A stretch of DNA of 64,000 nucleotides from Vibrio jasicida CAIM 1864 = LMG 25398 (GCF_000400365.1 NZ_BAOG01000084.1:1-64000), one strand, 5' to 3'. Counted from the first letter of the stretch, positions 9,639 through 19,058 are shown. Notes: generated from the sequence alone by a model not told the origin. Numbers and translations: made by a program.

Positions 9639-10676
9639 ATGCTAAAGGTTGCGATCAATGGATTTGGACGTATCGGTCGTAATGTACTGCGAGCAGTATA
9701 TGAGAGCGGTAAACACCAACAAATTAAGGTTGTCGCTGTCAATGAGCTTGCACAACCAGAAGCAATGGCCCATCTTCTGCAATATGACACCAGTCATGGC
9801 CGCTTCGGAAAGAAAATCTCTCACGATCAAGAGCATCTTTATGTTCATCATGATAGTGGTGAATATGACCCCATTCGAATCCTTCACCTCGCTGAAATCG
9901 ACCTGTTGCCATGGCGCGATCTAGAGGTCGATATTGTCTTAGACTGCACTGGCGTATTTGGCTCACAAGCGGATGGCTTAGCTCATATTGAAGCAGGTGC
10001 AGAGAAAGTCCTGTTTTCTCACCCTGGTGCAAATGACCTCGACAACACCATTATTTATGGCGTGAACCATGAAACGCTAAAAGGCGAGCATCGCATTGTT
10101 TCTAATGGCTCGTGTACGACGAATTGTATCGTTCCTATCATTAAAGTCTTAGATGAAGCCTTTGGCATTGAGTCGGGCACCATTACTACTATCCATTCAT
10201 CAATGAACGATCAGCAGGTGATTGACGCTTATCATAATGATTTACGTCGTACTCGTGCTGCCAGTCAATCCATCATTCCTGTCGATACTAAGTTGCATAA
10301 GGGAATTGAAAGAATCTTCCCGAAATTTTCCAACAAATTCGAAGCCATTTCGGTTCGAGTTCCGACAGTTAACGTCACCGCGATGGATTTAAGTGTCACA
10401 ATTAGTACAAATGTGAAAGTTAATGACGTAAATCAAACCATTGTTAACGCATCTCAGTGTACATTACGTAACATTGTTGACTATACTGAATCGCCGCTCG
10501 TTTCCATCGACTTTAACCATGATCCCCACAGTGCCATTGTGGATGGAACTCAGACTCGAGTGAGCAACGGGCAACTCGTAAAAATGCTTGTTTGGTGCGA
10601 TAACGAATGGGGCTTTGCTAACCGGATGCTGGATACCGCTTTAGCAATGCAAGCTTCTTCACAAGTGGAGCCTTAA
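9639..10676 (+). CDS. epd: D-erythrose-4-phosphate dehydrogenase
   Basis: A 345-residue member of the GAPDH superfamily. It has the NAD-binding start [16 protein letters not shown], the catalytic cysteine Cys159 in SNGSCTTNC, and [14 protein letters not shown], which together with the operon context fit Epd better than glycolytic GapA. Epd oxidises erythrose-4-phosphate to 4-phosphoerythronate for pyridoxal phosphate synthesis; pdxJ of that pathway is also in this window. It heads epd-pgk-fba, the order found in E. coli. Confidence 0.92.
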   Translation: MLKVAINGFGRIGRNVLRAVYESGKHQQIKVVAVNELAQPEAMAHLLQYDTSHGRFGKKISHDQEHLYVHHDSGEYDPIRILHLAEIDLLPWRDLEVDIVLDCTGVFGSQADGLAHIEAGAEKVLFSHPGANDLDNTIIYGVNHETLKGEHRIVSNGSCTTNCIVPIIKVLDEAFGIESGTITTIHSSMNDQQVIDAYHNDLRRTRAASQSIIPVDTKLHKGIERIFPKFSNKFEAISVRVPTVNVTAMDLSVTISTNVKVNDVNQTIVNASQCTLRNIVDYTESPLVSIDFNHDPHSAIVDGTQTRVSNGQLVKMLVWCDNEWGFANRMLDTALAMQASSQVEP

Positions 10677-10829
10677 TGGTGAGGAAGCGATGGAGAATTT
10701 TTTTATTTTAAGCCTTGAAATAAATCTGACGTATCTCCATATCAATAACCAGTTTGAAGAATTAACGGGCTTGGCAGGATTGCCGAGTTTTTAAAAACTT
10801 TAATTATTTAATATTTGAGAGGACACATC

Positions 10830-11990
10830 ATGTCTGTAATCAAGATGACTGACCTGGATCTTGCAGGTAAACGTGTATTTATCCGTGCTGACCTAAACGT
10901 GCCAGTAAAAGACGGTAAAGTAACTTCTGATGCACGTATCATCGCATCTCTTCCAACTATCAAGCACTGTCTAGAAGCAGGCGCTAAAGTAATGGTTACT
11001 TCTCACCTAGGTCGCCCAACTGAAGGTGAATACGCTGAAGAGTTCTCTCTACAACCAGTAGTTAACTACCTAAACGACGCACTAGATTGCGAAGTTAAAC
11101 TAGCGAAAGATTACCTAAACGGTCTAGAACTAAACGCTGGTGAGCTAGTTGTTCTTGAAAACGTTCGCTTTAACAAAGGCGAGAAGAAAAACGAAGAAGA
11201 ACTGTCTAAGCAATACGCTGCTCTATGTGACATCTTCGTAATGGACGCATTCGGTACCGCTCACCGTGCACAAGCATCTACTCACGGTGTAGGCATGCAC
11301 GCAGACGTAGCATGTGCGGGTCCTCTACTAGCTAACGAACTAGAAGCACTAGGTAAAGCAATGGACAAGCCTGCTCGTCCAATGGTTGCTATCGTAGGTG
11401 GTTCAAAAGTTTCTACTAAGCTAACGGTTCTTGAGTCTCTATCTAAAATCGCTGACCAACTAGTTGTTGGTGGTGGTATTGCTAACACATTCATCGCAGC
11501 TGCTGGCCACAACGTTGGTAAGTCTCTATACGAAGCAGACCTAGTTGAAACAGCTAAGAAGCTAATGGACGAGTGTGCAATTCCAGTAGCAACTGACGTT
11601 GCATGTGCGAAAGCATTCGACGAGAACGCAGAAGCTGAAATCAAGCACGTTTCTGAAGTACAAGACGACGACATGATCTTCGACCTTGGTCCAGATTCAA
11701 CTGCTGAACTAGCAGAAATTTTGAAGAACGCTAAGACTATCCTATGGAACGGTCCAGTAGGCGTATTCGAATTCAAGAACTTTGAAGCTGGTACTAAAGG
11801 TATCTCTGACGCTATCGCATCTTCTGAAGGCTTCTCTGTTGCAGGTGGTGGTGACACGCTAGCGGCTATCGACAAGTTCGGTATCAAAGCTGACGTATCT
11901 TACATCTCTACTGGCGGCGGCGCTTTCCTTGAGTTCGTAGAAGGTAAAGTTCTTCCAGCAGTTGAAATGCTAGAAGCACGCGCTAAGTAA
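10830..11990 (+). CDS. pgk: phosphoglycerate kinase
   Basis: A 386-residue glycolytic kinase that transfers phosphate from 1,3-bisphosphoglycerate to ADP. It shows the N-terminal [12 protein letters not shown], the segment SHLGRPTEG, and the C-terminal nucleotide-binding GGGDTLAAI. The ATG at 10830 has GAGAGGA upstream and gives the family length (E. coli 387); a TTG at 10815 in frame is unlikely. Leucine is encoded mainly by CTA, as in eno and tkt. The gene ends at a terminator, so fba has its own promoter. Confidence 0.98.
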   Translation: MSVIKMTDLDLAGKRVFIRADLNVPVKDGKVTSDARIIASLPTIKHCLEAGAKVMVTSHLGRPTEGEYAEEFSLQPVVNYLNDALDCEVKLAKDYLNGLELNAGELVVLENVRFNKGEKKNEEELSKQYAALCDIFVMDAFGTAHRAQASTHGVGMHADVACAGPLLANELEALGKAMDKPARPMVAIVGGSKVSTKLTVLESLSKIADQLVVGGGIANTFIAAAGHNVGKSLYEADLVETAKKLMDECAIPVATDVACAKAFDENAEAEIKHVSEVQDDDMIFDLGPDSTAELAEILKNAKTILWNGPVGVFEFKNFEAGTKGISDAIASSEGFSVAGGGDTLAAIDKFGIKADVSYISTGGGAFLEFVEGKVLPAVEMLEARAK

Positions 11991-11998
11991 TATTCAGT

Positions 11999-12030
11999 AA
12001 AGCGGGAGTCCTCTCCCGCTTTCTTGTTTG
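11999..12030 (+). terminator. intrinsic terminator after pgk
   Basis: AAGCGGGAG, a short loop, CTCCCGCTT, followed by the T-rich TCTTGTTTG, starting about ten bases after the pgk stop codon. Confidence 0.75.
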
Positions 12031-12071
12031 CTGCAACGCGAGAGGAACTCTGCTAAAATAGCCTCAGTTGT

Positions 12072-12087
12072 GAGCAAACGTTTGCAA
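12072..12087 (+). promoter_or_regulatory. PurR/LacI-family-type operator upstream of fba
   Basis: The 12-bp core GCAAACGTTTGC (12074-12085) is a perfect palindrome and equals the core of the E. coli PurR consensus; over 16 positions the match is 12. It lies just downstream of a possible -10 (TAAAAT, 12054-12059), a position suited to a repressor, and 57 bases before the fba start codon. Confidence 0.6.
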
Positions 12088-12143
12088 GATTTTCAATTTA
12101 ACAAGTTTTGTTTATAAAACGACAGATAAATAGGATTACATCC

Positions 12144-13220
12144 ATGTCTAAGATCTTCGACTTCGTAAAACCAGGTGTTATCTCTGGCGATGACGTTCAG
12201 AAAGTATTTGAAGTAGCAAAAGAGAACAAATTTGCTCTTCCAGCAGTTAACGTTGTTAACACTGACTCAATCAACGGTGTTCTAGAAGCTGCAGCGAAAG
12301 TTAAAGCTCCTGTTGTTGTTCAGTTCTCAAACGGCGGTGCTGGTTTCTTCGCTGGTAAAGGCGTGAAACTTGAAGGTCAAGGTGCACAAATCCTTGGCGC
12401 TGTAGCAGGTGCAAAATACGTACACGCAGTTGCTGAATCTTACGGCGTTCCAGTAATCCTTCACACTGACCATGCTGCTAAGAAATTGCTTCCATGGATC
12501 GACGGTCTGCTAGACGCTGGTGAAGAGTTCTTCGCTCAAACTGGTAAACCACTATTCTCTTCTCACATGATCGACCTTTCTGAAGAGTCTCTAGAAGAGA
12601 ACATCGAAATCTCTGGCAAATACCTAGCTCGCATGGCGAAAATGGGTATGACTCTAGAGATCGAACTAGGTTGTACTGGTGGTGAAGAAGACGGCGTTGA
12701 TAACTCTCACATGGACGCATCAGAGCTTTACACTTCTCCAGAAGACGTTGCTTACGCATACGAGAAACTAAACGCTATTAGCCCACGTTTCACTATTGCA
12801 GCATCTTTCGGTAACGTACACGGTGTTTACCAAGCAGGTAACGTTGTACTAACTCCAACTATCCTACGTGACTCTCAAGCATACTGTGCAGAGAAGTTCG
12901 GTATTGCACCAAACGCTCTAAACTTCGTGTTCCACGGTGGTTCAGGTTCATCTGAAGCTGAAATCCAAGAGTCTATCGGCTACGGTGTTATCAAAATGAA
13001 CATCGATACTGATACACAGTGGGCAACTTGGGATGGTATCCGTACTTACTCTGCAGAAAACTTTGATTACCTGCAAGGTCAAATCGGTAACCCAACTGGC
13101 GAATCTGCGCCAAACAAGAAGTACTACGATCCACGCGTATGGCTGCGTGCTGGTCAAGCTTCAATGGTAGCTCGTCTAGAGAAAGCATTCTCTGACCTAA
13201 ACGCAATCGACGTACTATAA
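12144..13220 (+). CDS. fbaA: class II fructose-bisphosphate aldolase
   Basis: A 358-residue zinc-dependent aldolase that splits fructose-1,6-bisphosphate into two triose phosphates. Class II features are ILHTDHAAKKLLPW (zinc ligand and catalytic Asp), the ELGCTGGEEDGVD segment and the phosphate-binding FHGGSGSS. The ATG at 12144 follows AGGA and matches the E. coli N-terminus (SKIFDFVKPG). Third gene of the epd-pgk-fba cluster, but a terminator after pgk and a promoter/operator region suggest separate transcription. Confidence 0.98.
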   Translation: MSKIFDFVKPGVISGDDVQKVFEVAKENKFALPAVNVVNTDSINGVLEAAAKVKAPVVVQFSNGGAGFFAGKGVKLEGQGAQILGAVAGAKYVHAVAESYGVPVILHTDHAAKKLLPWIDGLLDAGEEFFAQTGKPLFSSHMIDLSEESLEENIEISGKYLARMAKMGMTLEIELGCTGGEEDGVDNSHMDASELYTSPEDVAYAYEKLNAISPRFTIAASFGNVHGVYQAGNVVLTPTILRDSQAYCAEKFGIAPNALNFVFHGGSGSSEAEIQESIGYGVIKMNIDTDTQWATWDGIRTYSAENFDYLQGQIGNPTGESAPNKKYYDPRVWLRAGQASMVARLEKAFSDLNAIDVL

Positions 13221-13240
13221 TCCGTCTTATTTGAGTTTCT

Positions 13241-13269
13241 AAAAACCCGCTCTTCGAGCGGGTTTTTTT
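13241..13269 (+). terminator. intrinsic terminator after fba
   Basis: CCCGCTC, TTC loop, GAGCGGG (13246-13262) with five A before and seven T after. Confidence 0.95.
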
Positions 13270-13678
13270 ATGTCTAATCAATGAGACAGCGACCATTCTC
13301 TTTCTTTTAGCAATTGATAACTCAATCAACTGCTATATGATCACTGCACTTCATATCCCTTCAGTTTTGGCGCAAATTTCGAAACCCAGCGCATTTCCGC
13401 ACCAAGTGGCATAAAAGCAATTAAAAAGTGTGGCGAAATGTAAATCCATTGCGTACTCTGTAACATGCCAATATCGGAAAATTCTGATAAAGCTTTGTTT
13501 TGTAGGTCTTTGCGAAACTCTGACTTTGCAAAATTTCAGTTTTGAGATATTGTGCCAAAAATCTGACACTGTTCAGGAAAACAATAGGGATGTTGTTGTG
13601 AATAAGAACCTATAAAAAACAAGGTTCATAAGTTAACGGCAATTAGATTTTTATATCTTTATTTTGAGGATACGAATT
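13270..13678. other. 409-base gene-free region between fba and mscS
   Basis: Open frames of up to about 70 codons exist on both strands, but none has a convincing ribosome site or recognisable protein features. The stretch is A+T-rich and presumably carries the mscS promoter. I see no tRNA, repeat or hairpin of note beyond the fba terminator at its left edge. Confidence 0.5.
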
Positions 13679-14545
13679 ATGGCAGGTGAATCGATGGGTA
13701 TCGATACCTCTTTAACGGATGGTTTGAGCAAAGCGGAAACGTGGCTAAATAACAACTCAGATCTTCTTATTCAGTACGGTGTAAACATCATTTCTGCACT
13801 GCTGATCCTATTTATCGGTAACATTATCGTTAAAGCGGTAGCAAACAGCGTTTCAAAAGTGCTTGAAAAGAAACAAATGGACAAAGCGGTTGTTGAGTTT
13901 GTCAACGGTCTAGTTCGTTACCTTCTATTTGTTATTGTATTGATTGCGGCACTAGGTCGTGTAGGTGTTCAAACTGCATCTGTAGTTGCGGTAATTGGTG
14001 CGGCTGGTCTTGCTGTTGGTCTTGCTCTACAAGGCTCACTATCTAACTTTGCTGCTGGCGTGCTAATCGTTGCATTCCGTCCATTTAAGTCTGGTGACTA
14101 TGTGGAAATCGGTGGTGTAGCTGGTAGTGTTGAAGCAATTCAAATCTTCCAAACTGTACTAAAGACACCTGACAACAAAATGGTTGTTGTGCCGAACTCA
14201 TCAGTTATCGGCGGCGCAATCACTAACTACTCTCGCCACGCTACGCGTCGTGTAGACCTAGTTATCGGTGTTTCTTACAGCGCTGATCTTAAGCAAACTA
14301 AGCAAGTTATCCGTGACGTGCTAGAAAAAGATGAGCGTATCCTGAAAGATCCTGCAATCCAAATCGGTGTCCTAGCACTAGCAGACTCTTCAGTGAACTT
14401 CGTGGTTCGTCCATGGTGTAAAACGTCTGATTACTGGGATGTTTACTTCGATTCAACTCAAGCAATCAAAGAAGCGTTGGACGAAGCAGGCATCGAAATT
14501 CCATTCCCACAAATGGATGTTCATTTGAACAAAGTAGAAGCTTAA
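13679..14545 (+). CDS. mscS: small-conductance mechanosensitive channel MscS
   Basis: A 288-residue inner-membrane channel that opens under membrane tension and releases solutes on hypo-osmotic shock; E. coli MscS has 286 residues. Three N-terminal membrane segments lead into the pore helix with its Gly/Ala pattern (AAGLAVGLALQGSLSNFAAG), then the MscS beta domain (FKSGDYVEIGGVAGSVEAI) and the cytoplasmic cage. The ATG at 13679 has GAGGA eight bases upstream; a TTG at 13664 is less likely. A strong terminator follows. Confidence 0.96.
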   Translation: MAGESMGIDTSLTDGLSKAETWLNNNSDLLIQYGVNIISALLILFIGNIIVKAVANSVSKVLEKKQMDKAVVEFVNGLVRYLLFVIVLIAALGRVGVQTASVVAVIGAAGLAVGLALQGSLSNFAAGVLIVAFRPFKSGDYVEIGGVAGSVEAIQIFQTVLKTPDNKMVVVPNSSVIGGAITNYSRHATRRVDLVIGVSYSADLKQTKQVIRDVLEKDERILKDPAIQIGVLALADSSVNFVVRPWCKTSDYWDVYFDSTQAIKEALDEAGIEIPFPQMDVHLNKVEA

Positions 14546-14565
14546 TCCCTTCGATTGAGAACATG

Positions 14566-14595
14566 AAAAAGCGAGGCAATGGCCTCGCTTTTTTT
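14566..14595 (+). terminator. intrinsic terminator after mscS
   Basis: AGCGAGGC, AATG loop, GCCTCGCT (14570-14589), preceded by A-rich and followed by T-rich sequence. It may also stop minus-strand transcription of the original deacylase gene, whose ancestral stop codon was at 14609-14611. Confidence 0.92.
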
Positions 14596-14608
14596 ATATC
14601 CGGATTTT

Positions 14609-14681
14609 CTAAAGTTCTAACAGAGTGTTACTGCCAGCGAGGAGCAGACGTTTAAGTTCGCTACCTGCAAAGCCAAAGGTT
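14609..14681 (-). pseudogene. detached 3' end of the ProXp-type deacylase gene
   Basis: Joined across the insertion to the reading frame at 15975-16384, with one copy of the 3-base target duplication removed, this stretch restores 22 codons (FGFAGSELKRLLLAG and onward) and a TAG stop. The rebuilt protein would have 160 residues. The fragment has no start of its own and is now cut off from the rest of its gene by the IS element. Confidence 0.88.
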
Positions 14682-14707
14682 TGTACCGTCCTAAATAAGG
14701 TTGACAC
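14682..14707 (+). repeat. left terminal inverted repeat of the IS
   Basis: Begins TGTACCGTCC and ends GGTTGACAC; 20 of 26 positions match the reverse complement of the right end. The GTT before it is the target duplication. Confidence 0.92.
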
Positions 14708-14734
14708 ATTTCCAACATGAAATTGGAGTGTGTC

Positions 14735-15142
14735 ATGAAATCAACGAGTAAACGAACCCAACGAGATTATTCTCTTGCCTTTAAATTGACGGTTGTTGAC
14801 CAAGTAGAAAAAGGCGAAATGACCTATAAACAAGCTCAAGAGCGATATGGGATACAAGGTCGGTCTACTGTCTTAGTTTGGCTTCGTAAGCACGGTCAGC
14901 TAAATTGGTCTAAAGGAATAGAGAAACCAAACACAGTAGGTAATGGTATGCCTGATTCTCCCTCTACTCAAACTCCAGAACAACGGATAAAAGAACTCGA
15001 GCAACAACTTGAAGAAACTCAACTAAAAGCGGACTTCTTTGAGGCTGTCGTAAAAGTAATGGATAGAGATTTCGGTGTCCGAATCTCAAAGAAGCGCAAA
15101 GCCGAGTTATTAAGGAAAAAACGGTCAAAAGGCTCACCGTAA
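14735..15142 (+). CDS. IS3-family transposase OrfA (helix-turn-helix subunit)
   Basis: A 135-residue basic protein with an N-terminal helix-turn-helix (LAFKLTVVDQVEKG to RSTVLVWLRKHG) and a leucine-zipper-like segment (RIKELEQQLEETQLKADFFEAVV), the usual layout of OrfA in IS3 elements. It binds the terminal repeats and forms the N-terminal part of the OrfAB transposase. The start at 14735 is chosen over an upstream in-frame codon at 14717 because it opens directly into the conserved STSKRTQRDYS. An A6 run at 15116-15121 near its end is the probable frameshift site. Confidence 0.9.
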   Translation: MKSTSKRTQRDYSLAFKLTVVDQVEKGEMTYKQAQERYGIQGRSTVLVWLRKHGQLNWSKGIEKPNTVGNGMPDSPSTQTPEQRIKELEQQLEETQLKADFFEAVVKVMDRDFGVRISKKRKAELLRKKRSKGSP

Positions 15143-15939
15143 CTAAAGCTTGTCACTTCATCGGGATTGCTCGCCAGGCGTTTTACAAACGTTGCGCGCT
15201 TGAGCTTCAACGAACTCAGAAAGAGCAATCTGTCATTGGGTTCGTCAAAGAGCAAAGGCTCCGACATCCTCGATTAGGAACTCGAAAGCTCAAGTACTTA
15301 CTCAGTCAGAATAACATTTATATAGGGCGAGACAGTCTGTTTTCATTGCTAAAACAGCATCGCCTATTGGTCGTAAACCGAAGGGCTTATCATCGAACAA
15401 CAAACAGCCATCACCGGTTCCACTGCCATCCAAACCTAATCAAAGAGGGCATGGTTCCAAATAAACCGGAGCAGCTGTGGGTCGCTGATATTACTTACTT
15501 GGCAACGCGAGCAGGAAATTCTTATCTCAGCTTAATCACTGATGCCTACTCGAGGAAGATAGTTGGGTATCATCTCGACGATAATATGAAGACGCAAGCC
15601 GTTAAGAGTGCGTTCCTAAAGGCTTTGAAAAAGCGGCGATATGAGGGCGAGCTTATCCATCACTCAGATCGAGGGCTTCAATACTGCTCTGAGGAATATC
15701 AGTCATTACACAGAAAATATCATGTGACATGCTCTATGACTGATGGATACGACTGTTATCAAAACGCTCTAGCGGAAAGAGTAAATGGTATCTTAAAGAT
15801 GGAGTACTTGCTGACTAAGCCGAATGACTTGAATGAAGCTAAGAAAATGGTTGCTGAGTCGGTGAGACTCTATAATGAACAGAGACCACATACAGCTCTA
15901 AAATACAAAACGCCCGATGAAGTTCATCGAGCGTTTTAA
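15118..15939 (+). CDS. IS3-family transposase OrfB (DDE integrase domain), read by -1 frameshift from orfA
   Basis: The frame is open from 15067 to 15939 and has no good start of its own; it is most likely reached by a -1 shift at the A6 run, making an OrfAB fusion starting at 14735. The rve core shows the three catalytic acids: Asp in WVADITYL, Asp in HHSDRGLQY and Glu in QNALAERVNG, followed by the usual KMEYLL and NEQRPHTAL segments. An ATT at 15109 could start a separate OrfB. No stop or frameshift damage is visible. Confidence 0.92.
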   Translation, partial: KTVKRLTVTKACHFIGIARQAFYKRCALELQRTQKEQSVIGFVKEQRLRHPRLGTRKLKYLLSQNNIYIGRDSLFSLLKQHRLLVVNRRAYHRTTNSHHRFHCHPNLIKEGMVPNKPEQLWVADITYLATRAGNSYLSLITDAYSRKIVGYHLDDNMKTQAVKSAFLKALKKRRYEGELIHHSDRGLQYCSEEYQSLHRKYHVTCSMTDGYDCYQNALAERVNGILKMEYLLTKPNDLNEAKKMVAESVRLYNEQRPHTALKYKTPDEVHRAF

Positions 15940-15945
15940 CTAAAA

Positions 15946-15971
15946 GTGTCAACCTATATCAGGACGGGTCA
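15946..15971 (-). repeat. right terminal inverted repeat of the IS
   Basis: Reads GTGTCAACC to GGACGGGTCA on the plus strand. The following GTT (15972-15974) is the second copy of the target duplication. Confidence 0.92.
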
Positions 15972-16384
15972 GTTAATTCGGGTAAACCTGGCGTATAAAG
16001 CAACTCATCATGCTGGTAGAGCGCCGTGTCGACGATAATGGTGACATGCTCAGGTAAGCCAATAGGACAAACTGCGCCAGGTACACAACCTAGCTGCTCA
16101 ATCATTTCATCGTCGCTGCAAATAGAAGGCCTTTTACCAGTCATAATTTTGATTTGTTTGGAGTCTAAACGAGAGTCTTTGTCAGTCAGGTATACTGCGT
16201 AACCTTGTCCTTTTAGCTTGAGAAAAAGGCTCTTAGTATGAGTGCCAGTCCAGCCGAGTTGTGCGGCAACCTTGACATCGGTTTCGAAGTCGAGAATGGC
16301 TTCATGTTGCCACTCTCGAAAGGGGATGGAGAGCGCGTTGAATCGCTCTCGATTGATTTGATGGATTTTTTCCAGTGACTCCAT
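15959..16384 (-). pseudogene. ProXp/PrdX-type aminoacyl-tRNA deacylase, C-terminus replaced by IS sequence
   Basis: As it stands the frame codes for 141 residues of the YbaK/prolyl-tRNA-synthetase-associated domain family: GTHTKSLFLKLKG, LTDKDSRLDSK and PGAVCPIGL match the ProXp-type trans-editing enzymes that clear mischarged tRNA. The last three residues (DPS) and the stop codon come from the right end of the IS. The native tail of 22 residues lies beyond the element at 14609-14681. The lost part forms the last elements of the fold, so the product may be unstable or inactive, though most of the putative catalytic core is kept. Confidence 0.87.
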
Positions 16385-16408
16385 GTCGTGTTTCTTTCCT
16401 ATTTATCT

Positions 16409-17038
16409 TTACCAGTATTTGGTGACTAACTCATTCGCAAGTACAAAAGCGATAGTAAACATCATAGTAGCAACCGCAATATCGATGCCTTTTTTCACTT
16501 TTGGTTTTGAGAGCGTTGGCCCCAATTTTGCCGCACCTAATGAGAGCGTGTAGAACCATACAAAGGAAGCCATGATGGTGCCCATAGCGAATGCGATGCG
16601 ATCATTACCTTCAAACTGACCACCAATTGAACCTAAGATCACTACGGTATCTAAGTACAGGTGCGGGTTCAACACTGTGACGGCAAGTGCGCCAAGAATT
16701 ACGGTACGACGGCCTCGTGCGACGACTTCACCATTCGATTCAGAGGCGTTTGCTGCTTTGAATGCACTTTTTAGTGACAGTAAACCGTAAACACTTAAGA
16801 AGGCAATACCACCTAAAGTTACTGAGGTAAGTAGGATTTCATTTTGCGAGAGAATCGCGCCGCCACCAAAAATACCGAGCGAGATAAAAATCATATCTAG
16901 GATGCCACAGATGGTCGCAGTCGTTAGATGATGTTGACGCTTAATGCCTTGGTTAAGTACATACGCATTTTGCGCACCGATTGGAATGATCATGGTCGCA
17001 CCTAAACCGAATCCTTGCAATAACACCCAAAAGCTCAC
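16409..17038 (-). CDS. argO: LysE/ArgO-type L-arginine exporter
   Basis: About 209 residues with five to six membrane segments and the family signature GATMIIPIGAQNAYVLNQGI at the N-terminus; ALAVTVLNPHLYLDT is the second conserved motif. ArgO exports arginine (and canavanine). I chose GTG at 17038 (AGGT upstream, family length); an ATG at 17095 would add 19 hydrophobic residues. It is divergent from an ArgP-type regulator, the arrangement in which ArgP with arginine activates argO. It follows E. coli order only locally. Confidence 0.9.
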   Translation of the reverse strand: MSFWVLLQGFGLGATMIIPIGAQNAYVLNQGIKRQHHLTTATICGILDMIFISLGIFGGGAILSQNEILLTSVTLGGIAFLSVYGLLSLKSAFKAANASESNGEVVARGRRTVILGALAVTVLNPHLYLDTVVILGSIGGQFEGNDRIAFAMGTIMASFVWFYTLSLGAAKLGPTLSKPKVKKGIDIAVATMMFTIAFVLANELVTKYW

Positions 17039-17178
17039 AACACACCTCAACATTAGTAATAGAACAACAGAGGAGGGGAAGATAAAGCTTTTCATTAAAT
17101 AAGTATAATTAATGATTTTAATATATTATTAGCGTTACTTATTTAGTGCTGTTGGCGTTTATTAGGGAGGAAAAACAC

Positions 17179-18075
17179 GTGCGAGGATTGGATTATAAAT
17201 GGATAGAAGCGTTAGATGCGGTAGTTCATCAGGGCAGTTTTGACCGAGCTGCTGAGCACCTTTTTGTTTCGCAATCAGCCATTTCCCAACGTATCAAACA
17301 GCTTGAGAAGTACCTTGCCCAACCGGTACTTATACGTGAGCAACCGCCAAAGCCAACCCCAATTGGTAAGAAGCTACTCGGGCTTTATCGTCGCGTCAGG
17401 TTGCTTGAGCATGAAATCCTTCCTGAGCTAAAAAACGACACCACAACTCGCCCCGTTCAGCTCTCACTCGCGACTAATGCCGACAGCTTAGCAACGTGGT
17501 TACTACCGGCTTTACAAGATGTGATGAAGCATCGCCAAGTTGAACTTAAGTTGACTATCTACGGAGAATCACGATCGATTGAAAAGCTCAGAAGTGGTGA
17601 GGTAGCAGGGGCTATAAGTTTAGAATCACAAGCCATACCGAGTTGTCGAGCGGATTACCTAGGGCGCATCGATTATGTTTGTGTCGCTAACCCTGAGTTC
17701 TATCAGCGCTATTTTACCGAAGGCGTGAACAATCAAACGTTAGCTAAAGCACCAGCGGTTTCCTACGATCAGTACGATGATCTGCATAAGAAGTTTTTAA
17801 CGGAGCACTTCAACGTCAGACCGGATAGTGTCATCCATCACAACATTAGTAGTTCTGAAGCTTTCCTCAAAATGGCGTTAGCTGGAGTCGCTTATTGCTT
17901 GATTCCTCGACTACAGATCACCGATGAACTGGAGAAAGGGGAGCTTATCGATATTACACCTGGCTTTTTGATGTCTTATCGCATTTATTGGCATCACTGG
18001 CAGTTGGAAACTGGAGTGCTGCAAGAGATATCGCAAGCAATTGTGAGTTACGCTCAAAAACACTTACCGCAATAA
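17179..18075 (+). CDS. argP: LysR-family transcriptional regulator ArgP (IciA)
   Basis: A 298-residue LysR-type protein: N-terminal winged helix-turn-helix ([23 protein letters not shown]) and a C-terminal co-inducer domain. The sequence [13 protein letters not shown] and the divergent argO identify it as ArgP, which senses lysine and arginine. The GTG at 17179 follows a strong GGGAGG; an earlier in-frame start at 17146 lies upstream of that site and is unlikely. The 140-base space to argO should hold shared operator sequences. Confidence 0.92.
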   Translation: MRGLDYKWIEALDAVVHQGSFDRAAEHLFVSQSAISQRIKQLEKYLAQPVLIREQPPKPTPIGKKLLGLYRRVRLLEHEILPELKNDTTTRPVQLSLATNADSLATWLLPALQDVMKHRQVELKLTIYGESRSIEKLRSGEVAGAISLESQAIPSCRADYLGRIDYVCVANPEFYQRYFTEGVNNQTLAKAPAVSYDQYDDLHKKFLTEHFNVRPDSVIHHNISSSEAFLKMALAGVAYCLIPRLQITDELEKGELIDITPGFLMSYRIYWHHWQLETGVLQEISQAIVSYAQKHLPQ

Positions 18076-18252
18076 GTTCCCACTTCGCTCGCGTTTTGAG
18101 TCGAAATTACCATGAAGTTACACAGTCAAAGTTGTGTTAGAAGTCGCTTAAGGTGCTTGGATAATTGCCAGAAGTTTCTATGATGAGTCTATATACACTC
18201 CTGTTCATTGCTGTTTTATCTATTTGCGAATTCAAGACAGCAACTTATCTGC

Positions 18253-18269
18253 CATGGCTTTCATCGAGT
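18253..18269. repeat. 17-base exact repeat, copy 1
   Basis: CATGGCTTTCATCGAGT occurs here, upstream of the SIMPL gene, and again at 26311-26327 in another intergenic region. Similarity does not extend beyond the 17 bases. Confidence 0.6.
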
Positions 18270-18332
18270 CTCTCGCCTTGAACTCAGGCAACTGGAGTGA
18301 TCTTAGTCTTTCAATACGGATGGATTTGTCGA

Positions 18333-19028
18333 ATGAAACTGTCTTCATGTTTACTTGCTTCAGCCCTAAGCCTTACCAGTATTTCTGTGTTTGCGAATGA
18401 TGTGCCGAATTTTGCCCATTTATCAACCACTGGCTACGGTGAAGTTGTCGCGACGCCAGATATGGCGGCTTTTTCTGTAAAGGTTGTTGATACGACCATG
18501 ACGGCAGAACAGGCGAAGCAATCTGTCGATAATACGGTTGATGAGTTTCTTAAGAGCTTAGCTGATGCTGGTTTGTCGAAAGACAATATTACTAGCTCAA
18601 ATCTGTACCTTGCTCCTCAGTACCACTATCCTAAATCGGGTAAAGCGGAGCTTGTGGGTTATCGAGCTTCACGCAGTATTGATGTGACTGTGAGTGATTT
18701 GGCGAACTTGAATGAGTACTTGGATATGGCGCTAAAGGCGGGCATCAACCAGGTTGACAACATTCAGCTTAAAGTAAGCAACCAATCTGAGTACCAACAA
18801 AAAGCACGCATGGCAGCGATTAAAGATGCACAAAGCAAAGCGGCTTCTTTAGCGACAGGTTTTGATAAGAAGTTAGGTGATGTGTGGCAGATTAACTACA
18901 ACCAAATGCACGCACGCCCAGTATTGATGCGCTCTGTGGCGATGGATGCAAGAGAGAGTTCAAATAGCTATCAAGATTCAACGTTGGGGATTCGTGACCA
19001 AGTGGACGTCGTATACAGGCTTAAATAG
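18333..19028 (+). CDS. SIMPL (DUF541) domain periplasmic protein, YggE-like
   Basis: A 231-residue exported protein with a signal peptide (about 20 residues, cleavage after VFA) and one DUF541/SIMPL domain, typified by STTGYGEVVATPDMAAFSV and the later VSVSDLANLNEYLD-like and ARMAAIKDAQSKAASLA segments. E. coli YggE is the nearest named relative and has been linked to oxidative stress, but the molecular role is unknown. The ATG at 18333 starts the signal peptide; a GTG at 18297 in frame would bury it. Monocistronic, with a terminator at 19059. Confidence 0.85.
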   Translation: MKLSSCLLASALSLTSISVFANDVPNFAHLSTTGYGEVVATPDMAAFSVKVVDTTMTAEQAKQSVDNTVDEFLKSLADAGLSKDNITSSNLYLAPQYHYPKSGKAELVGYRASRSIDVTVSDLANLNEYLDMALKAGINQVDNIQLKVSNQSEYQQKARMAAIKDAQSKAASLATGFDKKLGDVWQINYNQMHARPVLMRSVAMDARESSNSYQDSTLGIRDQVDVVYRLK

Positions 19029-19058
19029 TACAGATAACATTACGATTCATAGAATGAG

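Larger units (their letters stand above)
14682..15971 (+). mobile_element. IS3-family insertion sequence, 1290 bp, apparently complete
   Basis: The element has imperfect 26-bp terminal inverted repeats (20 of 26 identical) with TG...CA ends. It has two overlapping frames, orfA and orfB, related by a -1 shift at an A6 run, and a 3-bp target duplication GTT on both sides (14679-14681 and 15972-15974). OrfB keeps a complete DDE catalytic pattern. Everything needed for movement seems intact, so it may be active. The insertion interrupts a deacylase gene on the opposite strand. Confidence 0.95.

Noticed and set aside
11282-11887. 201-codon open frame antisense to pgk
   Set aside because: Low-complexity Ser/Ala-rich translation typical of the opposite strand of a gene with strong codon bias.
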